Below, piece by piece: positions 1-11,729 of a stretch of DNA of 64,000 nt. Every line of letters starts with the position of its first letter. Within the stretch, counting starts at the first letter, position 1. The stretch is from Rotaria sordida (taxonomy: Eukaryota > Rotifera > Eurotatoria > Philodinida > Philodinidae), in assembly GCA_905250125.1 (NCBI GenBank), contig CAJNOL010000154.1, positions 79,958 through 143,957 of the forward strand, given 5' to 3'. The notes below the pieces were generated by a model. The model did not search any database. It was not told the DNA's origin and saw only the letters and a program-made list of their open reading frames with translations. Made by a program: the position numbers and the translations under genes.

Positions 1-180
1 CTAAAGATTTCGGAAATAAAAGTCATAACTTCAATCTGAAAATAGCTACCTTTGCACATGTCTAACTACATATCATCCTATGCGACGACTCATTTTTCAA
101 AAAATAATTCATGGGAAGTAGATTTTCAGCTTTATACAGATAAAATAACAAAATATAAAATTTTTTTTTGGCAATTCTAG

Positions 181-330
181 TTTCCCGCACGGCGACTATT
201 TGTCATTCGACCATTCAACGATAACTCTACTAGATTAATATCAGACAGTAAAGAATTAATCATAATTCCTTCAAATGATTTTGAAACATCAGAAAACGAA
301 CAAGAATCTATAACTCATATAAATCTTTGA
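181..330 (+). CDS. possible 3'-terminal exon of a plus-strand gene entering from the left (partial)
   Basis: A pyrimidine-containing acceptor (gcaattctag, ending at 180) is followed by an open frame of 49 codons ending in TGA at 328-330. The peptide starts FPARRLFVIRPFNDN and ends in an acidic, serine-rich tail (ETSENEQESITHINL). Codon use (A/T third positions) looks like that of the neighbouring real exons. It would converge tail-to-tail with the minus-strand gene ending at 487. No family was recognised, no upstream exon is visible in bases 1-180, and the reading phase into the exon cannot be confirmed, so this is only a plausible exon. Confidence 0.35.
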   Translation, partial: FPARRLFVIRPFNDNSTRLISDSKELIIIPSNDFETSENEQESITHINL

Positions 331-486
331 ACTTCATATCTAATTTACTCAATACAATAACATACAATTTCAATTAATGTAATACAAATAAGTGATATTG
401 TTATCATACATCTAAACTTATCATGTTTTGAAAACCAAAAAACAGCAAACATCGGATCACAAAAAAAGAAAATAAATTTATTTTGT

Positions 487-1055
487 CTATGTTTGTTTCT
501 GTTTTCCAATTGATTCTGCTCGTTGACGAGCCCAATCTGGTAATGGTGCATTCCAATCACTTGGCGGTTGAGTTCTTACTTGCCATACATCATTATTTTC
601 AGATGATAATTTACGTCGAATCAAACGATCTTCTTCATAAGATATTAATTTTTTCTATTAAATCAAAGAAAACAAAAAAGATATTTTTGCGACAAAAAAA
701 AAAAAAGAAACAGAAATTTATTTTACTAATTCTTGAACATCTTTTCGTTGTAACCAAAACATACAACTATGTAATGCTTCAGCTATTGGTGTACAATCTT
801 TTTTTTGACCTAACATATATCGTTGATACAATCGACCTCGCCAACCTAATCCAATAAAAATAAAATAGAAGAATAGTTACTTGGGAAAAAAAAAGAACTG
901 ACTGCGACAATAATTTAATTCGTCATTATATTCTTCACATGGTCTAATCTACAAAAATAAAATGGTACAAAGAAAAAAAAATCCTCTATTCCATTTTAAT
1001 TAATTACCAGCCATTGACCAGGAATTTCATGTTTTACATCTGAAGTTGTTGACAT
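487..1055 (-). CDS. C22orf39: C22orf39-like twin-CX9C small protein (UPF0545 family)
   Basis: Four exons, complement(487-654, 727-845, 903-948, 1008-1055), give a 126-residue protein; all junctions are GT-AG and in phase. It begins MSTTSDVKHEIPGQWL and contains RPCEEYNDELNYC, then DCTPIAEALHSC. These are two CX9C cysteine pairs, the CHCH-like pattern of human C22orf39, and the C-terminal PPSDWNAPLPDW matches the human PPPDWHLPLP motif. Human C22orf39 has been linked to synaptic plasticity and to mitochondrial or small-protein biology; its role here is unknown. Twin CX9C proteins are typically oxidised in the mitochondrial intermembrane space, which is inference for this protein. It lies about 130 bases downstream of SKP2-A on the same strand. 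A U-rich acceptor lies three bases before the ATG. Confidence 0.85.
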
Positions 1056-1187
1056 TATCTATAAAAAAAACAAAAGAACTATTATACAAAAAAGAAAAAA
1101 CAAAAGAAAGAAACAAATTCATTTCAATTAAAATTCAACTACAAAACACACACACACACACTGGAAAACAAATTCATTCAATAATCT

Positions 1188-4100
1188 TTAAGGACGTGTT
1201 CGTAATCCCCATATTGATGTTCGACGTAAACCATAAGTTGGTCGAGCAACATAAGAAAAACGCTGTTGATTTAAATTAATAGATGAACCAAGTAAGGAAT
1301 GTAATTTTTGTAAACCACGTTCATCAACAACACCAAATATATCCAATGAAACAAGTTGACGTAATTGTTTTAATGATCTAATTATAAAGATTTTATATAT
1401 ATATATATAATATTGATTTAAATAAATACATACGCATAAGCAATTGGTGCTATAGCATAACAACGTGAAAATGCTATATGTTCTAAATAGAGACAATTAT
1501 GTAGAACACTTGTTACTGATTTATCAGTTATTAAACTTGAATCACTTAAATCAAGAACACGAAGACGAACAGCACGACGTGTTAAATTTTCAACACCTAA
1601 AAAAGATTTTTTTATACAGTTTCTAAAGTTAAGAAACAACAATTTTATCGAATTTAACAAGCAACAGAATGATTACTACGAATGTCGTTTTTTTTTGTCT
1701 TCGAGTGATGAACAATGATTAATTTAAGGATCTGAAATCATTCTACCATTGATCTTAGACATTAACTCATTAATCGTTTAGCTTCACTTTGATGTTTCAG
1801 TGTATTATTTAATGTGAAGACTGAGGAAGCGGCATTCAGACGTACAGAATCTGTCTTAAAAAGGAAAAATTTCTTCGAACACGTATTCACGCACTTGGGC
1901 AGATTATGCATTTCGGGTGGCACTCCTTCAAAGGTGAAGTCGATCCTCATAAAGACTGTGAGTATTGTACCATGTACTCGTGCTCTCAAAAATAGTTGTT
2001 CAACTTTTCGAAGTTTTAAATCATCTCTCCGAAAGAGAAAATCTAGATAAAACACTTTCGTGTTCTTCTCTTTTTCATTATTATTGATCTTTCTTTGCAT
2101 CTTAGACATTGTAAAAAATCCTTTGTTAGTCGAAAGCATCAAATAAGATAAATTTTCGTTTTATAAACTTGCTTCTTTCTATCCATGTCGCACGTTTGTT
2201 CGCACTACCGTCAGTACACTTGCAGTACATTGCCAGTGAGAACACAACTTTTGTTATACCGCAGTAGAATGTTAATGTGACTTAAACCGGACAATATACC
2301 GACAATCAATCGGCGGTGGTTTGACATTTAATTACCTAACCATCATTCTATCGCGGTATACCAATACTTGTTCTCTGATCGGCAATCCACACTACTAATA
2401 TACCGACGTTTTTTTGTTCGATTTGAATCGCATGGGTAGTTTTCAGTTATTTTAGATTGTTTTGTTAAAGTTTTCATTTTACAACTATTAAATAATGTTT
2501 TAAATCTAAAATTCATACATTCATCAGTCATTCCTTGTCGAAAACCAGTTATTGTTAATTGTTCAATACTTGATTGAATTGTTCGACATATATAATGAAC
2601 ACATTGATCACTTAATTGTGTCCAACCCAAGTTTAAATAACGTAAACTAGAAAATAAATTTACAAACAATTATTTATTTATTTATTTATTTTTTGTTTAA
2701 ATACTGTTTCATTTGACTGGTTAATATTGAACAACAATCAAGATCAATACCAGTACACATAGTTAGATTTAATGTATCAAGTTGTGAATTTAGTGATAAT
2801 TTTCTAAATTAAAATAAATATTCTTTGATTAAATGCATAGAAATTAATTTAAAATTCGTACAGAAACAAAGCAATTTTCATTATACGATATGATTATTAT
2901 ATACAATAGTTGATAGAAAATCTTCAACAAGAATATTTTCTTATTTATGAATATTACACGAAACTTAATCATCTTCTTAAATATCGATTTTTTAAATAAT
3001 ATAAACTTACTCGAAAATCGATAAATTCAATGGTAATGTTTCAAGACTAAGTTTTCGAAGTGATCGACAAGCACTTATTAAACTTAATAAGCAATCAGAC
3101 GAGATTGTTGCAAGAGTTAAATCAAGAAATTGAAGTTTTGTAAACCTATAAAACAAAACGAAAAATTCAAACTAATAAAAATCACAAAGAACAAATATAA
3201 AATATACCATGTATTTCGATTAGGTGAATAAATCGAATTTCCAAAAACCTAAATCATATAAATATATTAAAAGAACCCTGTTGGATAAGATGATCATTCT
3301 TCATTTGAAAAGTCACCTATATCTTTTTCTAGAGCAACTCGTGACGCATCGAATGTATATAGAAAATTGCTATTCAATAGCTTTCTTCGTACTCAAAACC
3401 TTAGCATATTTACTAGTTTCCGTAATTTTTGACTTTTATGATGTTTTAAATTGTTCGATATTATTCCTGAGAGTAAAAGTGGTTAACCGTGCAACGTTTT
3501 AAAAAATTGTGTGTCACTATGTTCTGTAAGTATACCAACTGATTATCCTCTGAAATGAAGTACGTTATTGTCGAACCGGTGAATTGATGCCTCTAAAACA
3601 GACCAATTTTTCGATTTCTAAGGACAGAAAAGTACACATATTTTGCGATAAATACTTTTTGAGTGAAAAATTGTCTATCTATTAATAATAGATTCATTAT
3701 GCCTTACCCTTTAACATAAACGCATCTTTCGAAAATGGCAAAAAAACAGTTTTCGCTTTCAGAACCCTGAAGAGGAGTACGGGAATGAACTATTACAAAG
3801 ATTAGTTTTTGATTTATTTTGTTTCTTATGAATTTAGATTTTGAGTAGCCGGATACGATTAAAGTATGGAGAGATCTGTTAGATTCAATATATGTTTTGT
3901 TTCTTATTAGAATTAAAATTTTCACATATACTCGTATCCTCCTTCAGGGGAGGGTCTGAAAGCGAAAAACTTTTTTGCCATTTTCGAAAGATCCATTGAT
4001 GTTAAATAATAGAATATGATGGACTTATTCTTAACAGAGAGAAACTTTTTCAATCGAAAAGTATTCATTACGAAATTCCCCTTTTTTTCGGACATTGATT

Positions 4101-6875
4101 TGCCGATTGGATCATGACACACATCGATTCAGAGGATAATCAATCGGTATACTTATGAAGCTTGGTGGCACATCATTCCTGAGAAAGTTGAACGATTGGT
4201 AGTCTTTGCCCTCAGTAGCAGTATGGAATAATATAAGATATCATAAAAGCCAACATTTGAGAAACTAGTGAAAGTTCTAAGGCTTTCAGTACGAAGAACG
4301 CTATTGTGACTATTATTAGATATGCACGATTCAAGACCGAACAAAATTCTATTGAAGTAACTTTAAACAAAATTTGATATACGTTGATTTGGACACATAT
4401 TGAGTCCTAAACATTTGGTCATATTACCTATAATTGCTGAAATATCTCTTAAATAGTACTTCTGAGAGTATAAAAACTTGATGAAAAAGCTATTTCCTAT
4501 ATACCATTTGATAATACACGTGTTGCTCCAGAAAACAATATAGGTAACTTTGCAAATGAAAGGTAGTCATCTTATTCAACAAGATCCTTTAATAATAATA
4601 CAAAAAGAAAATAATACAAATAAACTAACTGTAGTTTGATACATTTTAAGAATAATTGTGCCACGTAAAAGAACATCACGTAAATAACAACTTTCAATTT
4701 GTTTTCGAGACATATCTACACGACACCATAAACTTGGATCGTAACTATAGAATAGTTTAAAAACGAAAAAATATCTTCTCCTTATTATTTTTATGATTTT
4801 TTTTGTTTCTAAAACCTACGTTAGAGAACGTAATCGACGACAAACTTGAGCCATAGAAGCTAATGATGTACGAGGAAGATATCTTAAAATTGTTAGAATT
4901 AATTCATCCGATAATAAATTAAAATAATCTATTAAATAAAAGAATAAATAAACATAATGAGTTAAGACACGAAGAATATTAACCTGTATGTTTTGAGTTT
5001 GTCAAATTAGAATATATTCTCATTTTATTATCTTTCATTGGTATAATTGAAGATAAATCAATTGGACGAAATCTTATATGAAGTGGAGTATTCATTGTTA
5101 CTGATTGTTTCTAAATAAAATAAAGAATTTTTGTTTAAAAAAGCAAAAAAAAAAAAAACAAAATTAATTTTTATTTTGACATACTGGATCATTAAGAGAC
5201 ACATTAGATAATTGTCGTGTAATACTTGCTGAAGAAACTCGTGCTGATAATGGTCGATCTTGATCATCATTAATACCATTAAAATATGTAGTTCGACTAT
5301 CGAATAAAACTCCAGGTGCTTTTGGACATATATTACTATGTAAATTGATTTGATTTCTAAATTATGAAAATTAAGTTTTGTATATAAATTTCGTTATTTC
5401 TTAATTAATTTTCTCAATATTGAAACAAAATGATCTACTTATTAGTTAACTGGACATGTTTTGTCGAATTTGTAACTAAGACATCATCTGAAAATATCAA
5501 TGAGATTTGTTGACTTATTAGTGATGATCTTTATCTCATATTGACGAATTCAAACGGTACTATTGAAGGAATCTGTTTTGAACCTTACAAACGATCTGAT
5601 ACTCAAAGTATTGTGAGTAAGTTAAGAAGCTTTAGCGAAATTTGAACAAAGAGTATCGCGACATAGATCCATGAGGACTGTTCCGCGCCTATGCGGCGTT
5701 GAGCAAATCTCTACAGAAAGCATATTGCATCATCTTATGGCTCGAGACTGGTTTCGAGAATACTGAAGAAATGATTTTACGCTCATCAAGCGCAAAAAAA
5801 AACGGCAAAGTCGTACGAAGTGAATAAGGGTAAGACAGCTCCACGTATCTCTGATAGCGATTATATGATGTGGTAACGAGTGACAGCTTGAACATATATA
5901 TATTGGTTGTAAGTTGTCAAATCCTATCTGAAAAATAAACCATGAGACTCTATTCTCTAAACGTAGACTACGTAGTTTCGTTTTGAAAAAACATTGTTCT
6001 ATAACATTTTCGAGAGAATAGATTTTATGTTCATTCATTATATGAAATGAGAATAGACTATTGATCACTAATATGAAATTAATAATCGTTTATAATCCGT
6101 TGTTAATATACCAAAAAAGTGAAGATTAGAATTTAATTCAGATAATATCAAATCAAATATTCATAAAGATTTGTATAATTAATTCAAATCGAAACTTATT
6201 GAAATTTTTCAATAATCATCTAATTATCCAGACTTTGTTCTATGGTAATTTTGATTATGCGATCTATTCAAATAAAATCTAATTTATCAATAAAACTTCG
6301 AATTCCTACACTGTTGTAACCAAGACTCTTAAAATCTATTGAGTAAAAATAATATTTACTGCTATAAAATCTTTGATTCACATCTTTCTGTATTTATTTT
6401 TATCATCAAAATCTCATTACTTTTGATATGTTTTAAGTACCTAAGTAAATGATGTACAGTCGATTTCGCCTGGAAAATAGTAGGAAGCTGGAATGAGGAA
6501 TACGATATTCGAATCTGATAGCTGGATTTTTATGCTCCAGTAGGAAACGGTTATTACCAAGCAGAGCCAATTGTCTGACAGGTTCCTCATAATTATCCTT
6601 CTAAGTTTCTACCATATTCCGGAGTCTTTCATAAAGTATCAGACAAGAATGCTTACTGATCTTAGAACTAATTTCTCACTATCACAAAGAAGAAGATTTA
6701 AGTAACTTCATTAAATGTCACTACAATACTGTCTTTTATTTTTGAATATAAATAATGCAACTTACTGTGAAATAACTTGTGGAATAAGATCCGTTGAATT
6801 ACAACGAGTTAAAGATCGTGAGGGTCCTTGATGTTTTAATGCTTGATAACGTTCTTTAACTTTCGATGGTTCCAT
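1188..6875 (-). CDS. SKP2: SKP2-like F-box/leucine-rich-repeat protein, copy A
   Basis: Eleven exons, complement(1188-1377, 1434-1596, 2519-2646, 2705-2803, 3011-3145, 3208-3248, 4630-4744, 4820-4928, 4984-5110, 5185-5356, 6766-6875), encode 462 residues; every junction is GT-AG and in phase. The first ~136 residues are a disordered, Ser/Arg-rich region, the F-box is at about 138-176 (LLSDELILTILRYL), and leucine-rich repeats follow to about 440. The end (IARP-like VARPTYG, then IWGLRTRP) matches the human SKP2 C-terminus (IARPTIGN, EIWGIK), without its last ten or so residues. SKP2 is the substrate receptor of an SCF ubiquitin ligase that degrades CDK inhibitors; that role is inferred. Large introns: 1597-2518 (nothing recognised), 3249-4629 (foldback element) and 5357-6765 (nothing recognised). 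An acceptor lies about 13 bases before the ATG. Confidence 0.9.
3268..4593. mobile_element. 1.3-kb foldback (long inverted-repeat) element inside SKP2-A intron
   Basis: Almost the whole intron folds on itself. The left arm, from about 3268, and the reverse complement of the right arm, ending about 4593, align along their full length. Matching pieces include the outer ends (gttggataagatgatc / gttgaataagatgact), the segment at 3530-3560 against about 4130-4155 (gtataccaactgattatcct), and the inner segment at 3733-3775 against 3945-3990 (cgaaaatggcaaaaaa). The loop lies near 3780-3930. Small open frames here are only repeat. The arms are diverged, so this is an old copy. No target duplication was recognised. 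Confidence 0.8.
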
Positions 6876-7107
6876 ATTTTAATATTTCTAAACGTTATTA
6901 TTTATATCAAATATTGTTTTCATATAAAATAAAATATTCTATGTTGCTTTTTTTTTTATTTCTAGCATATATAAGTTTCGAAGACAAAAGAAAAAAAAAC
7001 GAAAAAGAAAACATAACATTGTTTTAAAACAGCACATGTTCATATAACAAAAAACAAAAAATATCTAACATTTCTTTTACTATACTTGTTTATCTGACAT
7101 AAAACAA

Positions 7108-9584
7108 TTACAATCGCGTACGTAAACCCCAAATAGATGTACGTTGTATTCCTGTTGTTGGTCGAGCAATATTTGAAAATGGAAACATATTTAAATGAAT
7201 TCGTGTACCAAATTCATTATGTAATTGTTGTAATGGCATTTGTGTTAATGTACCAAACATATCCAATGTTGTAAAAGCTGGTAATAATTTTAATGTACTA
7301 AAAAATAAAAAACATGTTTTTTTTTTTTTTTGCGTTCATGTCAAAAAAAAAGAAAAGAAATTTACATGAGTGCTGATAGTGTAATTAAATAACAACGTGA
7401 TGCCGATAAATGTGCAAGTAAACGTGAATGTTGACGAAGTGAAATTATTGATTGATCAGTTATTAATGCTGAATCACTTATATCAAGAACACGTAAACGA
7501 AGTGCACGACGTACCAATAATTGAATAGCTATAATGAGAAAAATTTTGAAACACATTCTTTTCACCATCGTTTTACTTAATACTCCAAACATCCAATTGG
7601 AAAGTAGTTCATATATTATTACAAGACGTTATTGATATACGATCTGTGATGATCTCTGATTAGTAGGGAACTGCGGATCCACGTTTTTGTGGATCCGGAC
7701 CCAAAAACAAAAAAAAAATAAAACTTTGGACCCAACCGCTTCGGGTTTGGAAGGACCCGCAGCTCTCTACTGATTAGCGTCCCTCATGGTCTATGATGAT
7801 CTCCGACTAGCAACTGTCCAAGTCCGTGGATAGTTCAGGTTTTTTATCTCTATGCTTCAACATTTGTTTTAGATCGTGTTTCATAAAAATTAAAAAAAAA
7901 AAGGAAAATTCATTTATTTACAATCATCTGTTAAATTATAACGTTGTCCACTGATATTCAATTGTTCAATACAACGAGGAATTGTTTCACATATATGTTG
8001 AATACTTTCAGAAGTTAATTCAGTCCAAGCAATATTTAAACAACGTAATCTATAATTATTTAAATATATAAATAAGAAAAAAAAGGATAATTATTGACAT
8101 ACAATGAAAGTTTATTGGTTATTAATTGACAACATTCCAATGTTAAACCTGTACACATCGCAAGATTAAGTGTATCAAGTTGTTCATTTAAAACAATTTT
8201 TCTATAAGAAAAAAAAATTCATTCTGTTTTGTGTATTAAAATAAAAAAGGCGAATTTTACTCGATGATTTTATAATTCAATGGCATAGATTCTAAGCTTA
8301 GTTTACGTAATGAACGACATGAATTAAGTAAATTAATAAGAAGTTCAGGTGAAAGAATGGCTGATGTTAAATCAAGATGACACAAACTGAATAAAAAAAA
8401 AAGATAATTTTTATGATTTTCAAAGATATCTAACAAATACTGATACATACGCAGATGGTTCAATATAAGTTAAATTTGAATCTTCAATCTGAAAAAACGA
8501 TATCAATAAAATGTTATTGTTTCCAAACTTGGTTAACTTTAACATGACAACAATGAATCTTATTGGGTCCGAGCGAACCTCAAGTAATCGTGTCAGGGTT
8601 AATTGTTTTTTTTTCGGAATAGAATCGAACCAATGGAACTTTTGAGCTTTGGTCTGGTCAACTGGATTTTTCAAATGTACATCGATATTAATTTAGAATT
8701 GAATCGAGTCAATAGAAATTTTACTTATGAGTCTCATTAATAAAAACTTTAGCGGTATAAATTTGGTCAATAGAGTGTTTTAAAAAACTAGATTTAATCA
8801 CTAACTTTCGTTGGTCGTGAAATTGATTTTTTGTCTCGGATTTTTTAAATCAAGATTCTTTTTAGGATTGAACACAGTCAAAAAATTACTATTAAATCTA
8901 ATTCATTCATCATAAAATTCAATGTTTATTAAATTCGAAGTTTCTATAAATGTATTCAATATTGAAGAAAAAAATGTCTTACTGTTGTTTGATACATTTT
9001 TAATGTAATTGTACCACGTTGTAAAAGACTATTTACTTGTTCACTGTCAATACGTTTATAAGACATATCAATACGACGCCATAAAGGTGGATAATATCTA
9101 AAATAGATTTTCTTTTTGTTAAAGAAATCAATTAAATATTATACCCTATTGCTCGATATCTTCGACAAGTTTGTATAAAAGCAACAAGAGATGCTTTATT
9201 TAAATACGCAAGAATTGTTAAAATAATTTCATCAGGTAATTGATAAAAACTTAAATTAGCTATTGAAGATATATCAAAATAAAAAGATTCTTTATTTCTA
9301 TGATAAACTAAAAAAAAAACTTACGATCTGTTTTTAATTTATTTTTATTTATATAACGTTGAAATGTATTTGATACATCACCAGGCCAACGTGACAAAGT
9401 TATTTTTGATTTATTTTTTTCTTTAGATTTTTTTAAATGATCTTGATTTTTTTTTTCATTGTTTATTGGATTTTCATGATCAAGTTCACTTTGTGCAATT
9501 ATTGTATATTTCTTAAATTGATTATTAATAAAAAAAGAAAAAAACCAAAATTTTCAAGTCGCTCACTCGTTTGGTAGTAGCCAT
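7108..9584 (-). CDS. SKP2: SKP2-like F-box/leucine-rich-repeat protein, copy B (tandem paralogue)
   Basis: Ten exons, complement(7108-7297, 7366-7528, 7922-8049, 8103-8201, 8261-8386, 8451-8488, 8983-9097, 9145-9259, 9325-9511, 9546-9584), encode 399 residues, in phase throughout. The N-terminus MATTKRVSDLKIL and a Lys/Asn-rich stretch precede the F-box at about 77-114 (YQLPDEIILTILAYL); leucine-rich repeats and the SKP2-type ending (NIARPTTG, IWGLRTRL) follow. From the F-box on, exon lengths equal those of copy A or differ by multiples of three, and the last four exons are identical in size (99, 128, 163, 190), so this is a tandem duplication. It starts SCF-receptor architecture with a different N-terminus from copy A. 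Intron 7529-7921 holds a dispersed repeat; intron 8489-8982 shows nothing recognisable. Confidence 0.9.
7547..7884 (+). repeat. dispersed non-autonomous repeat, copy 1 of 3 (in SKP2-B intron)
   Basis: Left end tgaaacacattc and right end agatcgtgtttcat are near inverted copies of each other. The sequence between shares segments with copies at 26598-26906 and 46060-46604: an early block ending gaaagtagttca, then acgttattgatata, and the block ttagatcgtgtttca at the right end. The middle contains an extra palindromic stretch around 7669-7770 (ggatccacgtttttgtggatcc at its core) not seen in the other copies. No coding capacity. Its left end lies only about 18 bases from the splice acceptor of the SKP2-B exon at 7366-7528. 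Confidence 0.6.
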
Positions 9585-9970
9585 TCTTTTTTTTTAAGAA
9601 TAAAAAACAAAACAAAATAATTTATTCGATCTTTAAATACGGCATCTACCGACAAAGATTTTTATTTGTCCGCAATAGATGACCATAACACACTCCAAAG
9701 AAATGAGAAAACATGTGTATACTATAATGTCATTGCACACCGTCCCTCTTATCCTTTTTTTTTCATATCAGATCTGGACATTGGACGGGATCTGTTAATC
9801 TTATTTGTGATTGTTTCATTCTTTTCATACAAAGAATGTAGCTATTAAAAGTTCGCTCATTGTCTTCCTTTCATTGAATTATTTTATTATTGAACTTACA
9901 TTTTCATTATTTACAACTGATCATGTGCCGCGGTAAGGTTTGAAAAACTTTTGTATTAAGATCCTGTTCG
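9585..9970. other. intergenic, nothing recognised
   Basis: Upstream flank of SKP2-B. It contains a short open frame at 9666-9848 with no family resemblance and no splice context, so it is not called. No RNA gene or repeat was seen. Confidence 0.5.
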
Positions 9971-10400
9971 TATTCCGGATCAGAGGTCCAACTAGTCCAC
10001 GTTTTGGGGGTCTGGACGGCCTGTCAACTTTTTCAAGCAAATAGAATAATGATGACAGACTAGAAACCAGAGGTTCAAAGAGAGCACTAGGGCTACTATC
10101 CTACCACGCCCCTGACCTGCTTGTCATAGGCACGAGCCACAATTTTCAGACCAGTGTCAATCACAGGTCCAAGAAGGTTGTTAGCCTGTCGGCCTGGCTC
10201 GGTCTGTGACTTACACTGGTCTGAAAATCGTGGCTAGTGCCTATGACAAGCAGGTCAAGCCCGGGTAGGATAGTAGCCCCAGTTCTCTCTTAGGAGCTCT
10301 GATTTTTAGTCTGTCATAATTATTTTATTCGCTTGAAAAAGTTGACATACTTTGTTCAGGCCTCCAAAACGTGGCCTGGCTGGACCTCTGTTCTGGATAT
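9971..10400. mobile_element. 430-bp GC-richer foldback element
   Basis: Two arms of about 210 bases are inverted copies. The left arm (cagaggtcc, ccacgttttgg, tgtcaactttttcaagc, gacctgcttgtcataggca) is repeated in reverse at the right (tgcctatgacaagcaggtc, gcttgaaaaagttgaca, ccaaaacgtgg, ggacctctg). The centre is near 10190. Base composition is visibly richer in G and C than the flanks, which suggests a younger or separately evolving element. No coding sequence; target duplication not resolved. Confidence 0.8.
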
Positions 10401-11729
10401 TTGAGTATTAACATTGCATAAAAAATAATAATATTAAATTATCTTTATAAAGATAAATTTTACTTATATTTATATCACAAAAATGAGTACCAATAGTGCC
10501 GTATCATCTTCGGCAGTATCGATGGTAAAGTTCATGCACAGTTAACTTCTGTTCATTAGTGTTGTTTCTTATCGACTTAATATTTTTTCTTTTGTTCTCT
10601 ATACATATATGATTATAGATACTGTGCTCATTCTGTACATGTATCTATGACTACAAACGAAAAGGAGATTCAAAATTTTGAGGAAAAAATATTGATGAAA
10701 AAAGCATGTGAACAATAGTCACATAATACAGCTGTCATTTACAAGGAAAAAATAGACTGATTGTGGTAAAATACGGAGTCGACTTTTATTGGTTCATTTG
10801 GTCTATATGAAATGAGTCACAATTCTTTGGCTGACATCTTTGATTCACTTTCTACGACCGCGTATCCAGGAGTGTTTAGTAAGAATCAATGACTCAGAAG
10901 GAAGAAGGAGACAACTGAAATCAGGTGTTTTTTTTTTATTAAAAAAAATCGAGAGCAAACATTTGATTTTCTATCAACTTTGAATCAAAAAGAAAAAATC
11001 AGTGTAGTAAAAGACTGTAGGAAAATACTTTTTTGTAATTATTATGATAGACTTCATTCTCTAAATGTACGAGTCGTCTTCTTTTAACAACTAAGTTCTA
11101 CCTTCAGATTTAAAATCACGATACAAAACGTTCAAAAACCAGACTTGTTTTTTGTTTGATCTAAAATTAATAAAAAAATATGTTGAGTGTTTTCTTAGAA
11201 ATTGGGTATTTCTTATAAGCAGGTGTTATATGCGGACTGCATAGTAACATTAAAGTTGGGAGTTCACCATTATGAAAAAATGCTTTATCTGTCAATACAA
11301 TATCGTATCACAAGGTGGAACATCTACTTAAGACATACCAAAAATTTGTGGGAGAAAATTTAGTTTCGATCCAAAGTTGAAAATGGATATATGCTTCCAA
11401 TGTTAATCATAGATGGTTCTAATCCTTCGAAGGGAGCTCAACGTACCATCATCGTTATTGTATTTGTATAAGTCTTTTATTTTCCATGAGAAGAGGATTA
11501 GCTAGTGGAATATAAAACCATTTTTTTTTATGGTATTAGTTATAATGACTTGGAACGGGTTCGATAGTATTAAAACATATTATCTTGATTTGTTTTTTTT
11601 TAGAAATGATGTTAATATCTTAGAAACAAATTAATTGATCGGTTTCTTAACTCGAATGAGTAAATATTTGGCAAACAAATTGATTAATATAAAATTTATT
11701 TATTTATTTTAGTAGATCAATATTCAACA
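10401..11729. other. intergenic / 5' flank of the unknown gene at 11730
   Basis: No gene is supported. An ATG at 10483 opens a 14-codon Ser-rich peptide (MSTNSAVSSSAVSM) followed by GTAAAG, a good donor, so it could be an upstream first exon of the next gene. However, its phase does not join cleanly to the acceptor near 11712-11715, so it is left uncalled. The rest is AT-rich with no repeat or RNA recognised. Confidence 0.4.

Noticed and set aside
483-857. Plus-strand 124-codon frame
   Set aside because: Antisense to the well-supported C22orf39-like exons and spans their introns and poly-A tracts.
5730-6068. 112-codon minus-strand frame in the large SKP2-A intron
   Set aside because: No similarity to the flanking gene or any family, and no evidence of splicing; treated as intronic sequence.
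10483-10524. First-exon candidate MSTNSAVSSSAVSM followed by GTAAAG for the gene at 11730
   Set aside because: Its phase does not fit the acceptor near 11712-11715, so it is noted but not joined.
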